The notes under the pieces were generated by a model that saw nothing but the letters and a program-made list of their open reading frames with translations, was not told the origin of the DNA and did not search any database. This document shows positions 42,714 to 56,087 of a DNA stretch of 64,000 bases, in pieces. Source of the stretch: Mixia osmundae IAM 14324 (Eukaryota; Basidiomycota; Mixiomycetes; Mixiales; Mixiaceae); NCBI RefSeq assembly GCF_000708205.1, contig NW_014575554.1, positions 310,001 to 374,000 of the forward strand. Reading direction: 5' to 3'. Within the stretch, counting starts at the first letter, position 1. The number at the start of each line of letters is the position of its first letter. The position numbers and the translations under genes were made by a program.

Positions 42714-45700
42714 TCATCCTGGCATGACATACACGCTCGTTCGAGCCTCTGACTCGACACTGTCAGACGCGCCAGGCTCTCGCCACGAGGGTCGAACGAC
42801 GACGGCCAGTTCGCGCAGTGTCGGCTGTGGCGGTGGGAGAGCAGGTTCTGCATTTGCTTCCGAAGCAGGCTGAGGCGGCGGATCGACGACCTCGTACACT
42901 CGCAGACGCGGTATTGTCGTATGTCCCGGCATGCCAATCGCCACAAGGGCAAAACGCAACTCGCGCTGTCGGCGAGGTAGGACACTGAAGCGTGCGATCT
43001 TGCGCGGACCTGCGAAGACCCAACTTTCCGAGCTATCCATTTGCGCAGTCAATTTGAGCAATCGTGTTGGCGAATCATTGCATATTGTGAACCGGATTGA
43101 AGTCGGCATGTGCAGCCTGATCACCGCAGGCAGGTCTACCGCCACTGCTACAGACTGTGCTGTTATTTGCGGGTGCAGCACAACAAAACGTGACGTGTTT
43201 GCAGGTACTGACTCGGGCTGGTCTGTTCGGCGCCAGCAGACGACTAGATTGAAATCTGGCTGGAAGTCCGCGTCGATCTCGGCTTCATGCGCGCAAGCAT
43301 AGCCGGTTCCTGGCAAGAGGTCTTGATGAGGCTGCGAGGTATTTCCCGTCTCAGGCAGAACCGTGACTTGCTCTGAGCTGGAATGCAGCACCACATCCTC
43401 GAGACTGATAGCCGATGCGCCTAACCAGGTCAGTGCTGAGAATATCGATAGAGATGTCCGTTGCATTGGTGCGTCGATGGCGAGAGCAAGTTCGGGCAAA
43501 GGTAAAGTTTCCAGTGTCTGCAGAGTAGACGTGCAAGCAAAGGGCGCTGCAAAATCAAGCTTTGTCACCTCTGCGATGCTGTCGAGCGTTCTTTCCGTCC
43601 GCGACTCCTCGGAGATCCTCGGTGTGATCATCGTCTCAAGCGAGCGAGAGCTTGCCTCGCCTGTGGCTCTGATCCAGAAAGTTTGAGTGATTGTCTGATC
43701 CGGCTGCAGGAAGTCAGTGTCGAATGTGATCTTGACAGCTGCAGGATCAGAATGCATATCGGAGATGACACATTCTGCGAGGCAGGTCAGTATTCAATCA
43801 CATAAGGCGGTCAAGGCATACCTCTGCCTGGCTCGCTGATGCAAGCAATGGTCACCGAATATGCCAGTGCGACGCTGTCGATATTGCTTATGCTTAATTG
43901 GACTTGACTGACATCATCGATGTACAGTGCGGAAGGCGGCTCTATGACAGCTCTCGCAAGTGCAGGTCGTCGTGTGAAGCTAATAGTGCATTAGCCTGGC
44001 TCAGTCTGCTGGCTCACATGCTCACCTGCAGCTTGTGCAGTCATTGGCGCTCGAGAGCAAAAAGCTTTGCAGTTCTTGCGAGACGGTATCGCGTCTGTAC
44101 CATTCGAGCGACGATTGGACGTTGGCATTGCGCAGTTCGAGTGCGATGTCATAGCTTGATGACGTCTTGGCCAGTTCAAGACGCTCGAATGCAACGGTGA
44201 CTGGCTTGGAAGATCTGATCCGACCCGCAAAGATCAATGTCGATCCTCTGCTCCAGGCCAGAATAGCTTCTGAGGTATCTGCATCATACAGGGCAAGCCT
44301 CGAGCCTTGCTGATGTTGACCATTCCATCGAAAGGTTTGCGAGTTCTCAAAGGTAATCTCGAGTGAGTCAAAGTCGACCTCGTCTAAGAAGTTCGTTTGC
44401 GACGAGATGCTGAGTTGAAAGAGTACCTCTTCGTCAAGGTATGCTTCCGCTTGCCAGAAAGCGATCCGCGCCTCGACGAGTGCTGACAAGCCTGTCAGAT
44501 CTAACAGCACAGAGCGGTCGTGTTCGGCCCCAGATTGGATCGAATCGAGCGCTCGCAAGCTATCTACTAAGCGCCATTCTGCTGCTGGCCGTTCGCAAGA
44601 GCGGATTGCTGCTTCTGCAGTGGCAAAGGCGAAAGCTCCGGCATCATTTGTATCCCGAGCGTTCAGTTTGGCAGATTGGGCGACATTGCTCATCATGTCT
44701 AGCCAGCGATCCTTGCGGTAGTGCTTCGCAATTCTCTCGTGGAAACGCAATGCCATCTCGGCATTGTCAGATTCGTCATGTACACGGGCGATCTGACCTG
44801 CGATGTAAAGACTCAACCGATTCGATCTCTGCCTCTTGAAAATTTCGTATGCTTTACTCAATAGATCGATGGTGAGCTCATCATGTTTGATTTTGCCTTC
44901 GTATTGCAGTGCCGGTGGCAGAGAAGACGAGTGTCCATTGCTGAAGCCGTTGACTTGATGCGTCTCCGCCACAACGCGTAATCTGAACTTGTCTCGTCGG
45001 TTCCGGGTGCAAAGACCAGCCATGAGATAGAAGTGACCGGCGTGCTGGAGGAGGCGTGCAGGTGAAGAGCCGGTGGGAGTCTGTGCAGGTGTTGGGGTTC
45101 TGGTGCTTGCAGCTAGTCTGGGTATGGGCAATCTGTAGCCAGATGCTACTGCCAATTCGACAAGATCGGCTAGCGAGCGATACCTAGGGCACGAGTTAGA
45201 ATGGAAGGCGAATGTCACAGTGAACGTACTGCTTAGCAAGCCAGGACCAGTATTCGTAGGTCTCCTCGCCGATGCCCCAGCCGTTGCATAGCTCACGGAA
45301 CCGCGCGAGATGCTTGGTGTACTGTACAACGACGCGCTCTGGCTCGTCGGCGTACATGTAGAGCTTGCATATCTGTCGAGCGAATGCAGAAGATCAGCCA
45401 CCTTCTTGCAGACGCTCGCAGGAGATGCTCGCCTTGAGGTTGATACAATCCGCAAGCACCTTTGCTTCGGCCCACCGCTTCGTTCGAGGCGGCATGAGGG
45501 CTGTAGACGAGAAGATCTCGAGGAGGGCATCTGAGCAATCTTCGTAGTGCTTCAGCGCGACGTCGCACTCCTGTCTGAACTCTGCAAAGGTGGCCATCTT
45601 GTAATCGTAACGGATGCTCCAAGCCTGAGCAGACAAAGGCTGAATCTTTACAGCTTCGCTGGATTTGGGGATGCCATTAGTTGCGCTTGATGGCATAACC

Positions 45701-46641
45701 GCAGATAAGATAGGCTTCGGATTCGAATGGATTGGTACTCGACTTCGCTTCCTTCGGGCACGCCGCCCATGCTCCTTGTAATAGTCTGCAGCGGAATCGT
45801 AGAGCTCTGATCGCAGGCTGCTCGCAAAATTTTGCGCTTCTTGTACAGATACTGGGGTGATGACGAAGAGTGCGCCGCGTGACTCGAGACCAGACTGTCG
45901 GCGGATGTGGCTTAAACGAGGATCAAGAGATGGATCGTCGAGCATCTTGCGACTTGTGAGCAAGACGACGGCGAGCTTGACGTCGCGCTCAGAGCATAGC
46001 TTCTTCCTATCCGATATCTCGAGGATCATCTCGGAATCCTTGACCTTTGTCATGACTTCCAACTCCCCCTCGTCTTCATCCTGCTCGCCTGGCCGTCCGT
46101 CACCTTGATCGTGGTCGCGCTTCATCATTGAGGGTTCCCATAGCCTGAGCACGAGTACAAAGGCAGCAGGCACGAGCTCTCTGTGCTTCTTGAGCCAAAT
46201 GGGAGCCATGAGACCATCAGGATGTAGAGGCGAGCTGGCTGTCAGCGGCGAGAGAGGTGAATGCAAGGCCGCTAGGTTGCTGATGCTCTGGCCGGGCGCG
46301 CTTCTTGCCTTGCGCGATGGAAAGCCTACACTCTGCCGTAGAGGGGACCGGTCATCAGCTCAGTCGGGCGCGACAAGAGCGCTCCAGCTTGCCTTGTCGA
46401 CAAAGATGATCCGAAAATCGGCGCCGCTGCCTCTTGAAGGGTCCCATATTGTCTGAGGCGCTGGACTCTTGGCCATGAGAACCTTTCTCAGCGTGGCCCT
46501 GAGCCGATCGAATGGATCTACTGCAGCATGACTGCTCTCTGAGCTGGACAAGGCAGCTGCAGTCGAAGGAGCGACATCACAGCCTGCGACAAAGAGGAGC
46601 GGCAGATGGTGGGCGAGGAACTCGAGAGGGAATCCCTCCAT
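42714..46641 (-). CDS. TRAPPC11: TRAPP complex subunit 11 (Gryzun / foie gras domain)
   Basis: Six exons (46375-46641, 45433-46332, 45230-45372, 44026-45183, 43822-43979, 42714-43774) sum to 1228 residues. The foie gras domain is marked by WSIRYDYKMATFAEFRQECDVALKHYEDC, RWAEAKVLADCINLK-ICKLYMYADEPERVV and ARFRELCNGWGIGEETYEYWSWLAKQ. The C-terminal Gryzun beta domain has SWVFAGPRKIARFSVLPRRQRELRFAL. TRAPPC11 is part of TRAPPIII, a Rab exchange complex in ER-Golgi and autophagic traffic, and is missing from baker's yeast. The intron at 45373-45432 seems to use a GC donor (AAG|GCGAGC), joining INLK to ICKLY. The 42-nt first intron is the shortest I mapped confidently. Confidence 0.9.
45373..45432 (-). 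other. GC-AG intron in TRAPPC11
   Basis: The donor AAG|GCGAGC (minus strand) and acceptor GACAG join INLK to ICKLYMY, a conserved stretch. GT sites within the next 40 nt are all in the wrong phase. The donor is weaker than GCAAG, so this is slightly less certain than the others. Confidence 0.7.
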
Positions 46642-46917
46642 CCCGTTGCGCTCCCTGTCGCTCTAGCGTGCTGCCAAGGCTGTCATACTGGCTGCTAGGC
46701 GCATCGTTCGAGGCAGTTGACGTTGATCGACGTCGCGCCTACGTGTTGGCGCTTGTTGGCAACGACGACGTTCGACGACGCAAATAGCGCTGGCGAGCCT
46801 TATCCACGTCACTGCTTCGGCGCCAATGCTCGGCAAGTCTCGACGGTCTTAGGTCTCCTCAGTCACCGGCTAGACCGCCGAAGCCGCAGGGGCGCTTACA
46901 ATCGTCGCCCATTCGCG

Positions 46918-49447
46918 ATGGATCTACTATCGCAGCGTTCGATGCATGCCGAGCCTCTGCTCTCACTCATCCTCAGCCAGCATGAGCACTATCCGGGAGA
47001 AAAGCACTACAATGCGCTCAAGAAGCGCAACGCCTTGGTCTCTCGCCAAGGTCAGCTAACCTGACGCATCGCGCGAGAGACGCTGATGTTGGCAGACACG
47101 ATAGACGACGACGGCGAGCACCTGCCGACAGCTGCAGATCTTTACATCAAGTCGCTCCCTGGCTTACCCTCAAACTCGACTCTACAGATGTGGTCGGGCG
47201 AGATCCCTTCGCAGCCTCTCGATGCGGAAAGCGAAAAGACAGATGCACACATCTTCTTCCTGCTCGTTCGCAACCGCCATATAGCCGACAAAGAACGTCT
47301 CGTCATCTGGTTCAACGGGGGTCCGTCTCACTCTCATGGACAGGAGCACCGACCTAAGATATGCGCAGGTCCTGCTTGCTCCTCTTTCGATGGAGCGCTC
47401 ATGGAAGTCGGTCCAGTACGCGTGCAGCCCGGTGGCGACGCGCTCAGGGAAGTGGATGATGCTTGGAACACGTACGCCAATGTCCTGTTCGTCGATCAGC
47501 CCCCGGGAACGGGCTACAGCTACGTCAGCACTGACAAATATCTTCACGAGCTTGACGATGTGAGCACACCGTTTGCTATCAGGACAATCTCTAACGCTTC
47601 GGCAGGCATCCAATCATCTCATATCGTTTCTCAAGTCGTTCTATGAGATCTTTCCGGAGTATCGAGCAATGGACGTAAGTCAAGCAGCTGCCAATCAGCC
47701 TGAATGGGGAGCTCATACCTTTTCGGTCAGACGTATCTCGCAGGCGAATCCTTCGCCGGCCAATATATACCCTACTTTGCAAACGCTATTCTACAGACGA
47801 CTTTGATACCCACGCGGTTGCAGGGTCTGCTAATAGGCAATGGCTGGATTGATCCCTACGCTCAATACTTGTCCTATCTCGACTTTGCCTACGAGAACAA
47901 GATCATTACCAAGGGTAGCGAGGGAGCAGGACTCGTAGAAGAGAAGCATAACGCTTGCAATGAATCACTGCAGCGCAAGGGGAGAGATAGCTTGCACATA
48001 CACGAGAACGACTGCGAGCCAATCCTGAGTACGATACTGGGCACGACGAGACAGACGTACATTCCCTTGCTGTCCCAATCTGATGTTGCTCAGTGTAATC
48101 GCAGGGTGAACGGAAAGACAATGTGCATCAATACCTACGATATCAGGCAGGTCGTATGCGCTCATATCAGAGCGTTACTGACCCAATGTTCGCAGACTAA
48201 CAGACGAATATCCGTCATGCGGCATGGGATGGCCAAGCGATCTGAAAGACCTCTACAAGTACTTGCCAGTGCGTCTTTGCGTCTCGCGTCGTCTCGCGAC
48301 AGAGGCTAATAGCAAGTGCAGCGAGAGGATGTCAAATCTGCCTTTCATGCGGGTTCCAAGGACGGCGCTTGGGTCGAGTGCAGCGGTCCGGTTGGTACCA
48401 ACTTCCACGCTCACAAGAATAAGCCGTCTATCACTCTCCTGCCAAAGCTTCTCGAGCAGATTCGTCAGTCGTACCGCTGCTGATCAGTTGAAACGCTGAT
48501 CGCATCCTTGCAGCGATCTTGCTCTTCTCTGGCGATCAAGATTTGATCTGTCATCATCTTGGTACAGAGCGCTCCCTGGCAGATATGACGTGGAATGGTG
48601 CCCAAGGGCTAGATGTGCGCGCTGTCCTGGTCCCAAGAGTGTCGCTCATGCAAAGGATACATAGGGCGCAGAGGCCCAGAGCTGGTGGGTAGACGGCAAG
48701 CCAGCAGGCACCTGGACAGAAGCTCGCAATTTGACCTATGTCCTCGTCGCCAACGCATCTCACATGGTACGCTTTGTCTAAGAGACGTACACGAGGCTTA
48801 TTTGCCTTTAGATTGGCGTCGACGTGCCAGTGCCGTCGCATGATATGCTGTTGCGGTTCCTCGGTGCTGACCTGATGTCGGCTGCTGGCTCTGCGGCCCG
48901 TGTACCGAGCAGAATAGGCGACGAGCAGGAAGCCATCATCGGTGAAATCAAACCAGACGGCAGCACGCTCAATGTGACAGCCGATGCTACTTCGAGCAGC
49001 AACGGTGCGACCATCAGCGATACCTCTTCCTCGCAACGACCCGAAGCAGTCTACAATGCCGGCTCAGCTGCTGTGATTCTGCTCATCGTCGCTGCTGCAG
49101 TCGGCGCATTCTGGTGGATGCGCGGCAAACGCCCGCAGATCCATCGCAACGGCGTGGGCTCCTACAAGGATACGGGCTCTGATCTTGGGACGCCATATCG
49201 CAACAGTATGCAAAGTAATCGCGCTTCGCGGTACCTTGCGAGCAAGAAAGGCAATCTCGCTACAATCAGCCAAGAAGGCGACGATCAGCACGAGCTAGAT
49301 GAATTGGTGATACACCAAGAAGATCGCTCGAATCCTCACGAATCTACTGATCAACTCCAACGGCATAACGTCGGCGGCGGAGAGACGCTGTTTGCGCTTG
49401 CGGACTCCGACGAGGAAGGGGACATCGGTCGTGAAGACGAGAGGTAA
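46918..49447 (+). CDS. KEX1: Kex1-type prohormone-processing carboxypeptidase
   Basis: Ten exons sum to 695 residues: 46918-47050, 47096-47320, 47369-47559, 47606-47674, 47731-48146, 48196-48268, 48322-48463, 48514-48614, 48665-48766, 48812-49447. Serine carboxypeptidase S10: [32 protein letters not shown], nucleophile Ser in [13 protein letters not shown], Asp in [15 protein letters not shown], His in NASHMIGVDVP. A single transmembrane segment ([18 protein letters not shown]) and an acidic cytosolic tail fit Kex1, the late-Golgi enzyme trimming C-terminal Lys and Arg after Kex2. The fifth intron (48147-48195) uses a GC donor (AG|GCAGGT). The first exon has no obvious signal peptide, so a further 5' exon is likely. 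Confidence 0.9.
48147..48195 (+). other. GC-AG intron in KEX1
   Basis: The donor AG|GCAGGT and acceptor TTCGCAG join NTYDIR to [10 protein letters not shown], a conserved Kex1 block. Both nearby GT sites are in phase 0, while the acceptor demands phase 2. Confidence 0.8.
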
Positions 49448-49569
49448 TGAGCAGCATTTGCAATGTGTGTTGTACATTTTCAGCAATCACATAATGATCT
49501 TGCAAGCAAAATAAACTGTGTACGGCTACAATCGTGTAATCTGTGATGATGTCGGGTATCGGGCTTTCT

Positions 49570-50926
49570 TCAGATACTCAGCTTCTTGCTAGCTTTCTTG
49601 TGAGCCTGCGCGCGTAGTTTCCGGCTTTTGGCCTGCGAAGCCGACGACCCGAGGAATCCTGCACGAGCTGCATTGACCAGCTGTGACTTGTAGTCACCGG
49701 ACTGCGGCCAGAGTCAGCAAGGAGCTATGCGCAACCCTCTTTGGACGTACCGCATCGAAGAAGATCATGCCAGCCAGTCCCTGCTTCTTCGCCCAGGCGG
49801 CCTTGATCTTGATCGATTGAGCATCGTCGTAAGTGTATAGATAGCCGGTCTTGGTGTTGTATAGGAAGGGCGTCGAAGAGCAAGAGTCCCAATAACGCTC
49901 GTAGTCACCCAGCCCGGTCGTGCCATCTTTGCTCAGCTTGCCGGTTGTGATGAGCGCGTCGTAATTCCAGACTGCGCCATAGCCCTGTTGGTTGCCACAA
50001 ATGTCTTTGCCTGGCTTGTCGTCCGATGCGCTGCCTTGTGGTGCGGCAGCGATAACCTTCTGATAGAGCTTCGAGGAGCTGCCGCTGACGGTACGTGTGG
50101 ACACAAGGCCGCCTTTGGCAGTCGCGTAGACATACCCATACGCAGGCGCACCGAGAACGATTTGGGATTTCTTGAAGCCATAGGATACCCACCGCGCTAC
50201 GCCATCGATAGCAGATGCACCAGCGCCTTCGTCAGTTGCGCAGGTAGAAGCCAGAGGACCGTTTGGTCCACTTGTCGCAGTCCATGGACCGTAGACATCA
50301 TAGTTCATCAGACTGATGAAGTCGAGATTGGCTGCAAGGACGCTGAGATCTTTGGTATAGGTCGTCCCGTCAGTGTCATATAGACCGAAGAGGTTGACTG
50401 CTGCACTGAGCCGATAGCTTGGACCGACAGTCTTGCGCAGCTGTTTGACGAACAGGATGAAGTTCTGCGTGTCTTTCGCAGAGACAACGTTACAGCCAAT
50501 GCCGGCGCCGTTCGGATATTCCCAATCAATCTCGATGCCGTTCAGCTTGTATTTTTTGATTGTCTTGTATATACTCTTGGAGAACGCGGCTCTGCCTGTG
50601 GAATTGCTAACGAGTGAGCTAAAGTATTGTGAGCCTGTCCAGCCGCCAATGGTCAAGCTGACAGATGCCTTTTGCTTCTTTGCATTCGTCGTCATTGTCT
50701 TCATAGTCGACGGATTGGCAGGAGCTGGAAAGGAGAGGTCATAGCTATGCCGTTGAGGTACAGCCACGAACCAGTCGGCATGGGTCAGCTTTGTGAAGTC
50801 GAGGGTGTTGACAGGATCGCTGGCTGCGCTGTAGGATGGCCAATAGACGCCAATCTGAGGGCCCCAAGACTTTGCTGAAGCGGTGGAGCAGAGCGCCGAC
50901 GCTGTCAGTAGTGCCAGGCTGAGCAT
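49570..50926 (-). CDS. Secreted GH18 chitinase-like glycosidase
   Basis: Two exons (49751-50926, 49570-49701), 435 residues, with a signal peptide (MLSLALLTASALCSTASA). The GH18 barrel shows SVSLTIGGWTGSQYFSS and the catalytic strand LNGIEIDWEYPNG. The usual DGxDxDxE appears as NGIEIDWE: the catalytic Glu and the Asp two residues before it are present, while the first two Asp positions are Asn and Glu. LMNYDVYGPW and AWAKKQGLAGMIFFDASGDY complete the fold. No chitin-binding domain follows; the C-terminus is a short Lys-rich tail (KASKKLSI). Activity on chitin is likely. Convergent with KEX1, 122 bp apart. Confidence 0.9.
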
Positions 50927-51037
50927 ACTGTTGAAGAGAGTGTGGTTGCGTAGCTTTTGGTTTTGTATAGAATCGCGTTGAACGGACGCGTTTGTGTCAC
51001 GTCACCGACAAAGGCGCGCGGGGCGCTCGATATGCAT

Positions 51038-52372
51038 CTAATCCAGTATGACATATTTCTGCAGATGCTGAGGCACAGCGTCGTAGAGCTTCTTCTCGTG
51101 TAGCCACTTCTTGCTGAAGAGCCTGGTCTGGTAGCGATAGGCGCCATCGCACAGGATGGTGACGACTGTGCTGCCTTTGCCGAGCTTCTTGGCCATTTCT
51201 GCAGCGGCAACGACGTTGAGCGCTGCAGATGCACCGAGATAGAGCCCCTCTTCGTCTAGTAGTTTGTAGACCATCTTGATCGTCGCTTCGTCTGGTATCA
51301 GTAGCGCGTCGTCCATCTCTGAAATCTCATTTGCCATATTGTTCGTCACACGTCCTTGTCCAATGCCTGCGTTCTCTCAATCAGGCAGGGTGAGAGTGCC
51401 CATCCGCAAGATGCTGACCTTCAGTGATGCTACCGCCTTCTCGTTCCTTCAGCTTGCCGCCACTCTTGATGTAGCTGTACAGCACGCTGCCTGGCGGATC
51501 TGCGAGGTAGCACTTGATGCGGCCGTTGCTCTTGTCTTTGAGGTATCTAGTGACGCCGGCAAGGGTGCCGCCTGTGCCTGACGAGCAAGTGAAGCCGTCT
51601 AATTTGCCGCCATCAGTCTGCTCCCAGATCTCTGGGCCTGTCGTCTCGATGTGCGCCTGACGATTCGCAACTGTACGCAGCAGACCAAGATAAGTGCTTC
51701 GGTCGACATCAATCAGATGCGCACGCACCATTATCGAATTGATCCGTGTAAACTGCATTGTCGAGCTTCTCTGCGTAGCGTTTCGCCTGATGATTGAAGT
51801 TTTCTGGATTGTCGTAAGCTACTGCCGGCACAGGATAGACCTCGGCGCCGAGCATGCGCAGCAAGTCGATCTTCTCCTGGCTCTGCGTCTGCACAGATTC
51901 GTCGAGTGAGCTATGTCGCACGACAGCAGAAAGCACTGACGTTTGGCATAAAGATGACGAGTCGGTAGCCTTTCGAACGACAGACATGCGCCAGTCCGAT
52001 ACCGGTATTACCCGCCGTGCCTTCTACGACTGTACCTCCCGGCCTCAGCGTCCCCGCGTCCTCTGCATGCTTGACGACATAAAGAGCTGCACGGTCTTTG
52101 ACGCTGCCGCCCGGGTTCTGAAACTCCGCCTTGCCCAAGATATGACACCCCAGCTCGTCCGATAGCCTTGTTATCCTGATCTGCGCTTCAGGCGGCATAA
52201 GCTCGAGCACACAGAGCAGCAGTCTGCTGACCAGAGGAGTATTGCCGAGTGCGCCAACGAAACCCTCGACCGTTCGATGGGTCGCGAGCAAGCGCCGTGA
52301 TGCAAAACTGCCTTCACTCGCCATTGCGCTCCTCGTGAGTGCCGTGCTCGCTCGCGAGGCCTGTCGTAGCAT
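51038..52372 (-). CDS. Mitochondrial cysteine synthase-like PLP enzyme
   Basis: Five exons (52232-52372, 51941-52180, 51729-51888, 51419-51670, 51038-51366), 373 residues. The N-terminal 33 residues ([15 protein letters not shown] to RRLLATHR) look like a mitochondrial presequence. Fold-type II PLP enzyme: [19 protein letters not shown], the Schiff-base Lys in [26 protein letters not shown], phosphate-binding [10 protein letters not shown], and [16 protein letters not shown]. The group includes fungal O-acetylserine sulfhydrylase (CysB/Cys12) and yeast Mcy1, a mitochondrial outer-membrane homologue without proven sulfhydrylase activity; the present sequence does not decide between them. The stop lies 111 bp from the chitinase start on the same strand. 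Confidence 0.9.
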
Positions 52373-52786
52373 CGCCTGCCGAGCCCGTCAAGTCTGGCAA
52401 AATTGTAGGCGGAACGCACTCGATCGCTCTCCACATGACACGCGGGGAAATCCACGAAAGAAGGCGCGCGCTCGACACAACAAGGCAAGCGAGCGAGCGA
52501 GATTGATTAATTAGTCAGGCACAGGGAGGAGTGGCCACCCGAAGGAGAGGCGCCTCTCGCAGGAACAGTGAGCTAGACGTGACACGCTAGGCTACCTCGA
52601 AGCAAGCAGCGATCGATCAGCGAGACCCACCCGAAGTGCAATTCAAGTCGCGCGATCACCTTGGCACGCCGTACGACGACTGAGTTGCCGCACTTTGCAC
52701 AGCGCGAGACTGTTTGCTACCGCCAGAAATCTTGATAGACTTTGCTTTGCGCGGTCCGGCAGCAGAATCAGGCTCAGTCGGTCAAG
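52373..52786. other. Divergent intergenic region of the cysteine synthase and ARF6 genes
   Basis: About 410 bp holding both promoters and leaders. A GTGACAC element (52573-52579) resembles the E-box flank at 41.93 kb, but the CACGTG core is incomplete. No RNA gene is visible. Confidence 0.5.
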
Positions 52787-53588
<802 letters not shown>

Positions 53589-53707
53589 TGCTTCTCCGCA
53601 GCTTCACATTCGCAGGTGCCGTGCAGGTTTCACGATTACCCAAGCTAGTTCAGTGTATCGCATTGTATCACTTCCCTGCAACTTGTGCTCGATCTGCCTG
53701 CATCGAG

Positions 53708-55018
53708 CTAGGAAGAGACAAGGTGGAGCATGGTCGAGAGCGATTGGACGATCTGATCGCCCATCGCCTTCTCGACGGCATCTTCCAAATGCCGCTTTGG
53801 ATCTTGCTTGCCCACGTGCCGCGTCTTGAGTTGTGCTGCTGTAAGGGTGGACTCTTCCTCGACCGACTTGTTGTACGACTTTGCCAGCGTCAACATTGAC
53901 TGTCACCTCGTGAGATTTTTGAACCAGTATGGAGCAGAGAAGGACTCACTTTGATGGCAGCTTCATTGCCCTTCTTGTGCTCCTCAAAGTCCTTCAGCCT
54001 TAGGCCTTCTGTCCAGGACTGCTTGTGCAGGTTGAGTAGCATAGATTGCTCGAGATCGGTCTTGCGGAAATTGATGGCAAGTGAGTAGTAGTGCCTGTTG
54101 AGGCCATGAATGAGAGCCTGGATCGAGGGTTTGGCGACATGGCCGACGTTGGAAGTAGACTGGCGAGGTTCTTGTCCTATCACTGTAGACCCAGCAGATC
54201 CTCAGTATCGGCTGCCATGATAGCCATGCGAGCTTACTGGCCAGCGTGGGAGGGATCAACCGAAAGGCGTCGATGACCACTTTGCCCTTGACAGACTGTA
54301 TCGGATCGATGACGACTGCCACTGCGCGCGGGTCTAGTTGCTCGAACGACTGTTGCACGGCGAGAGAATGAGCGGAGGCAGCAGACTTGAGCGTCATTTG
54401 CTGACCTGTTGCGTGCTCATGTCGACACTCGACAGCCAGCATCCGAAGCCTGGATGAGAGTGATACCATCCGACGACAACTTCGGGCCTGCGACGAGGTC
54501 GTGAGATGGCCAGAGAGAGAGCAAGGGGCGATGTCGCGTACCTCCCGGTCTGCTTGAGCATGTCCATCATCTTGGTCTGGTAAACGGGATCGACAGCTTC
54601 TACGCTCACACCTGTGCCCGACTGTGGCATGGCAAAGACATCGACGACCCGACTGTACGACGCTGTGAGCGACAGACCGAGGCAAGAGGCGTGCTCGGCC
54701 GTACACGGTGTAGTCATCGACGAATTCGCCTAGCATGAGGCCCATGACTTCGAGAGGGACGCCTTGTCGACCGTGCTTGAGCATCTGCATGCCTCTCATG
54801 AGTGTGCGTTTGGGCGTACTGGCAGGTGATGAATGACCTTGATGAGCGCCAGAGAGGAGATGTAGACCATCTCAGCATTGTCATTAGCAGGCGAGTCCTG
54901 ACACGCCGTCAATCAGCCTCGAATACCTATCGAGCCCGCTCAATGAACGCACGCCTGACTGAGCACTGTTGGCACCTCCGCCACCACCCATCTGGCCTAG
55001 CATGCTTGCGAAGTCCAT
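53708..55018 (-). CDS. RPN11: Proteasome lid deubiquitinase Rpn11
   Basis: Eight exons (54953-55018, 54838-54897, 54705-54784, 54542-54652, 54406-54487, 54238-54349, 53950-54182, 53708-53899) sum to 311 residues, close to yeast and human Rpn11. The JAMM zinc motif is intact in [19 protein letters not shown] (H-x-H-x7-S-x2-D), preceded by [17 protein letters not shown]-like sequence and [23 protein letters not shown]. Later blocks [32 protein letters not shown] and [12 protein letters not shown]-like sequence ([13 protein letters not shown]) are also conserved. Rpn11 removes ubiquitin chains at the 26S proteasome entry. The N-terminus is a short Gly-rich leader ([13 protein letters not shown]). 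Every junction here uses GT-AG, a useful internal contrast to ARF6 next door. Confidence 0.96.
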
Positions 55019-55211
55019 CCTGGCGAATGCGCTTGGAAGTGGTCGACTTGCGCGTCTGCTGTCGGAAAGTAAGGCGCCACCGACGGAGAGCGAGTGAAGA
55101 CCGATCGATCATCGAGTCCACGCCCGCGTCATCTCTGAAATGCTGGCTGTCATCGCGACGCCCAACAAAGTCCGATCGAGCGCCTGAGGAGCAGTCCGGT
55201 GACAATCAGAG

Positions 55212-56087
55212 ATGGTCAGACATGTTGCCGTCATACAAGGCTCTAGCCGGTCAGCGAGAATGGCTGTCTGGTCCCTACTGGCACCGTGCTGAACGAGCTG
55301 CACACACAGAGGACTCGGACTTGCATTCAGCCGTCACTTGCTCAACAATACCCGCCTGCACGTCGTCGGCACCTCCCGAGACCCAGAAAAGGCTCGTCAT
55401 GCTATCCTCAAGGATGGCGACAAGTCACTAGAGAAGCGATTGACCACGCTCGAGCTCGATGTCCTCAACGAGGGAACAATCTCTGCTGCTGCCGAGAGCG
55501 TCAAGTCATCCCAGGGAGCCGAGTGCCTCAGGTTGCTCATCAACGTGTCTGGCATACTCGACAAGCCAGAGAAGTCGATCATGAAGCTCGACGCAGACAC
55601 CTTGCGACGGACGTTTGAGATCAACACGTTTGGCCATCTGTTGACCTTCAAGCACTTCCTGCCGCTCCTCCCAACAAAGAAGGAGGCCAAGCAAGACGGC
55701 TCTGAAGATCTTGCAGAGGGTCTGCTCAAGCCTGATCTCTCAGTGATGGCGAGTATGAGCGCTCGCGTCGGCAGCATCGCAGACAACAAGATGGGCGGCT
55801 GGTATTCCTACCGAATGTCCAAAGCAGCCGTCAACCAGGCTGTACAGACGCTCAACAGAGAGCTTTCCAGTCGATCAGTCGGCTCAAGCATCGCACTCGC
55901 CCTCCATCCTGGCACCGTACTCGGTACAGATCTCTCTTCACCCATCGTGGATCCCAACACGAAAGAGAAAGACGGCGTCCACCCGCCAGCAAAAGCTGCA
56001 CAGCTACTGCTGCAAGCAATCGGTAAGATGGGCATTGACGACGGTGGCAAGTTCATCGATTTTGCCGGCAAGGAGATCCCATGGTAG
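55212..56087 (+). CDS. Short-chain dehydrogenase/reductase (C-factor-like)
   Basis: Two exons (55212-55249, 55310-56087), 271 residues. Exon 1 supplies MVRHVAVIQGSSR, and splicing to GLGLAFSRHLL restores the cofactor-binding GxxxGxG motif. LDVLNEGT, LINVSGILD (where NAG is usual), the catalytic YxxxK in WYSYRMSKAAVNQAV and the ALHPGTVLGTDLSS loop follow. The closest type is the C-signal/sniffer-like SDR group; substrate unknown. Without exon 1 the nucleotide-binding site would be missing. Divergent from RPN11 over 193 bp. Confidence 0.9.

Noticed and set aside
53589-53899. Long C-terminal extension of ARF6 running antisense to RPN11
   Set aside because: It has no ARF homology and vanishes with a phase-compatible 55-nt intron that gives the normal family length.
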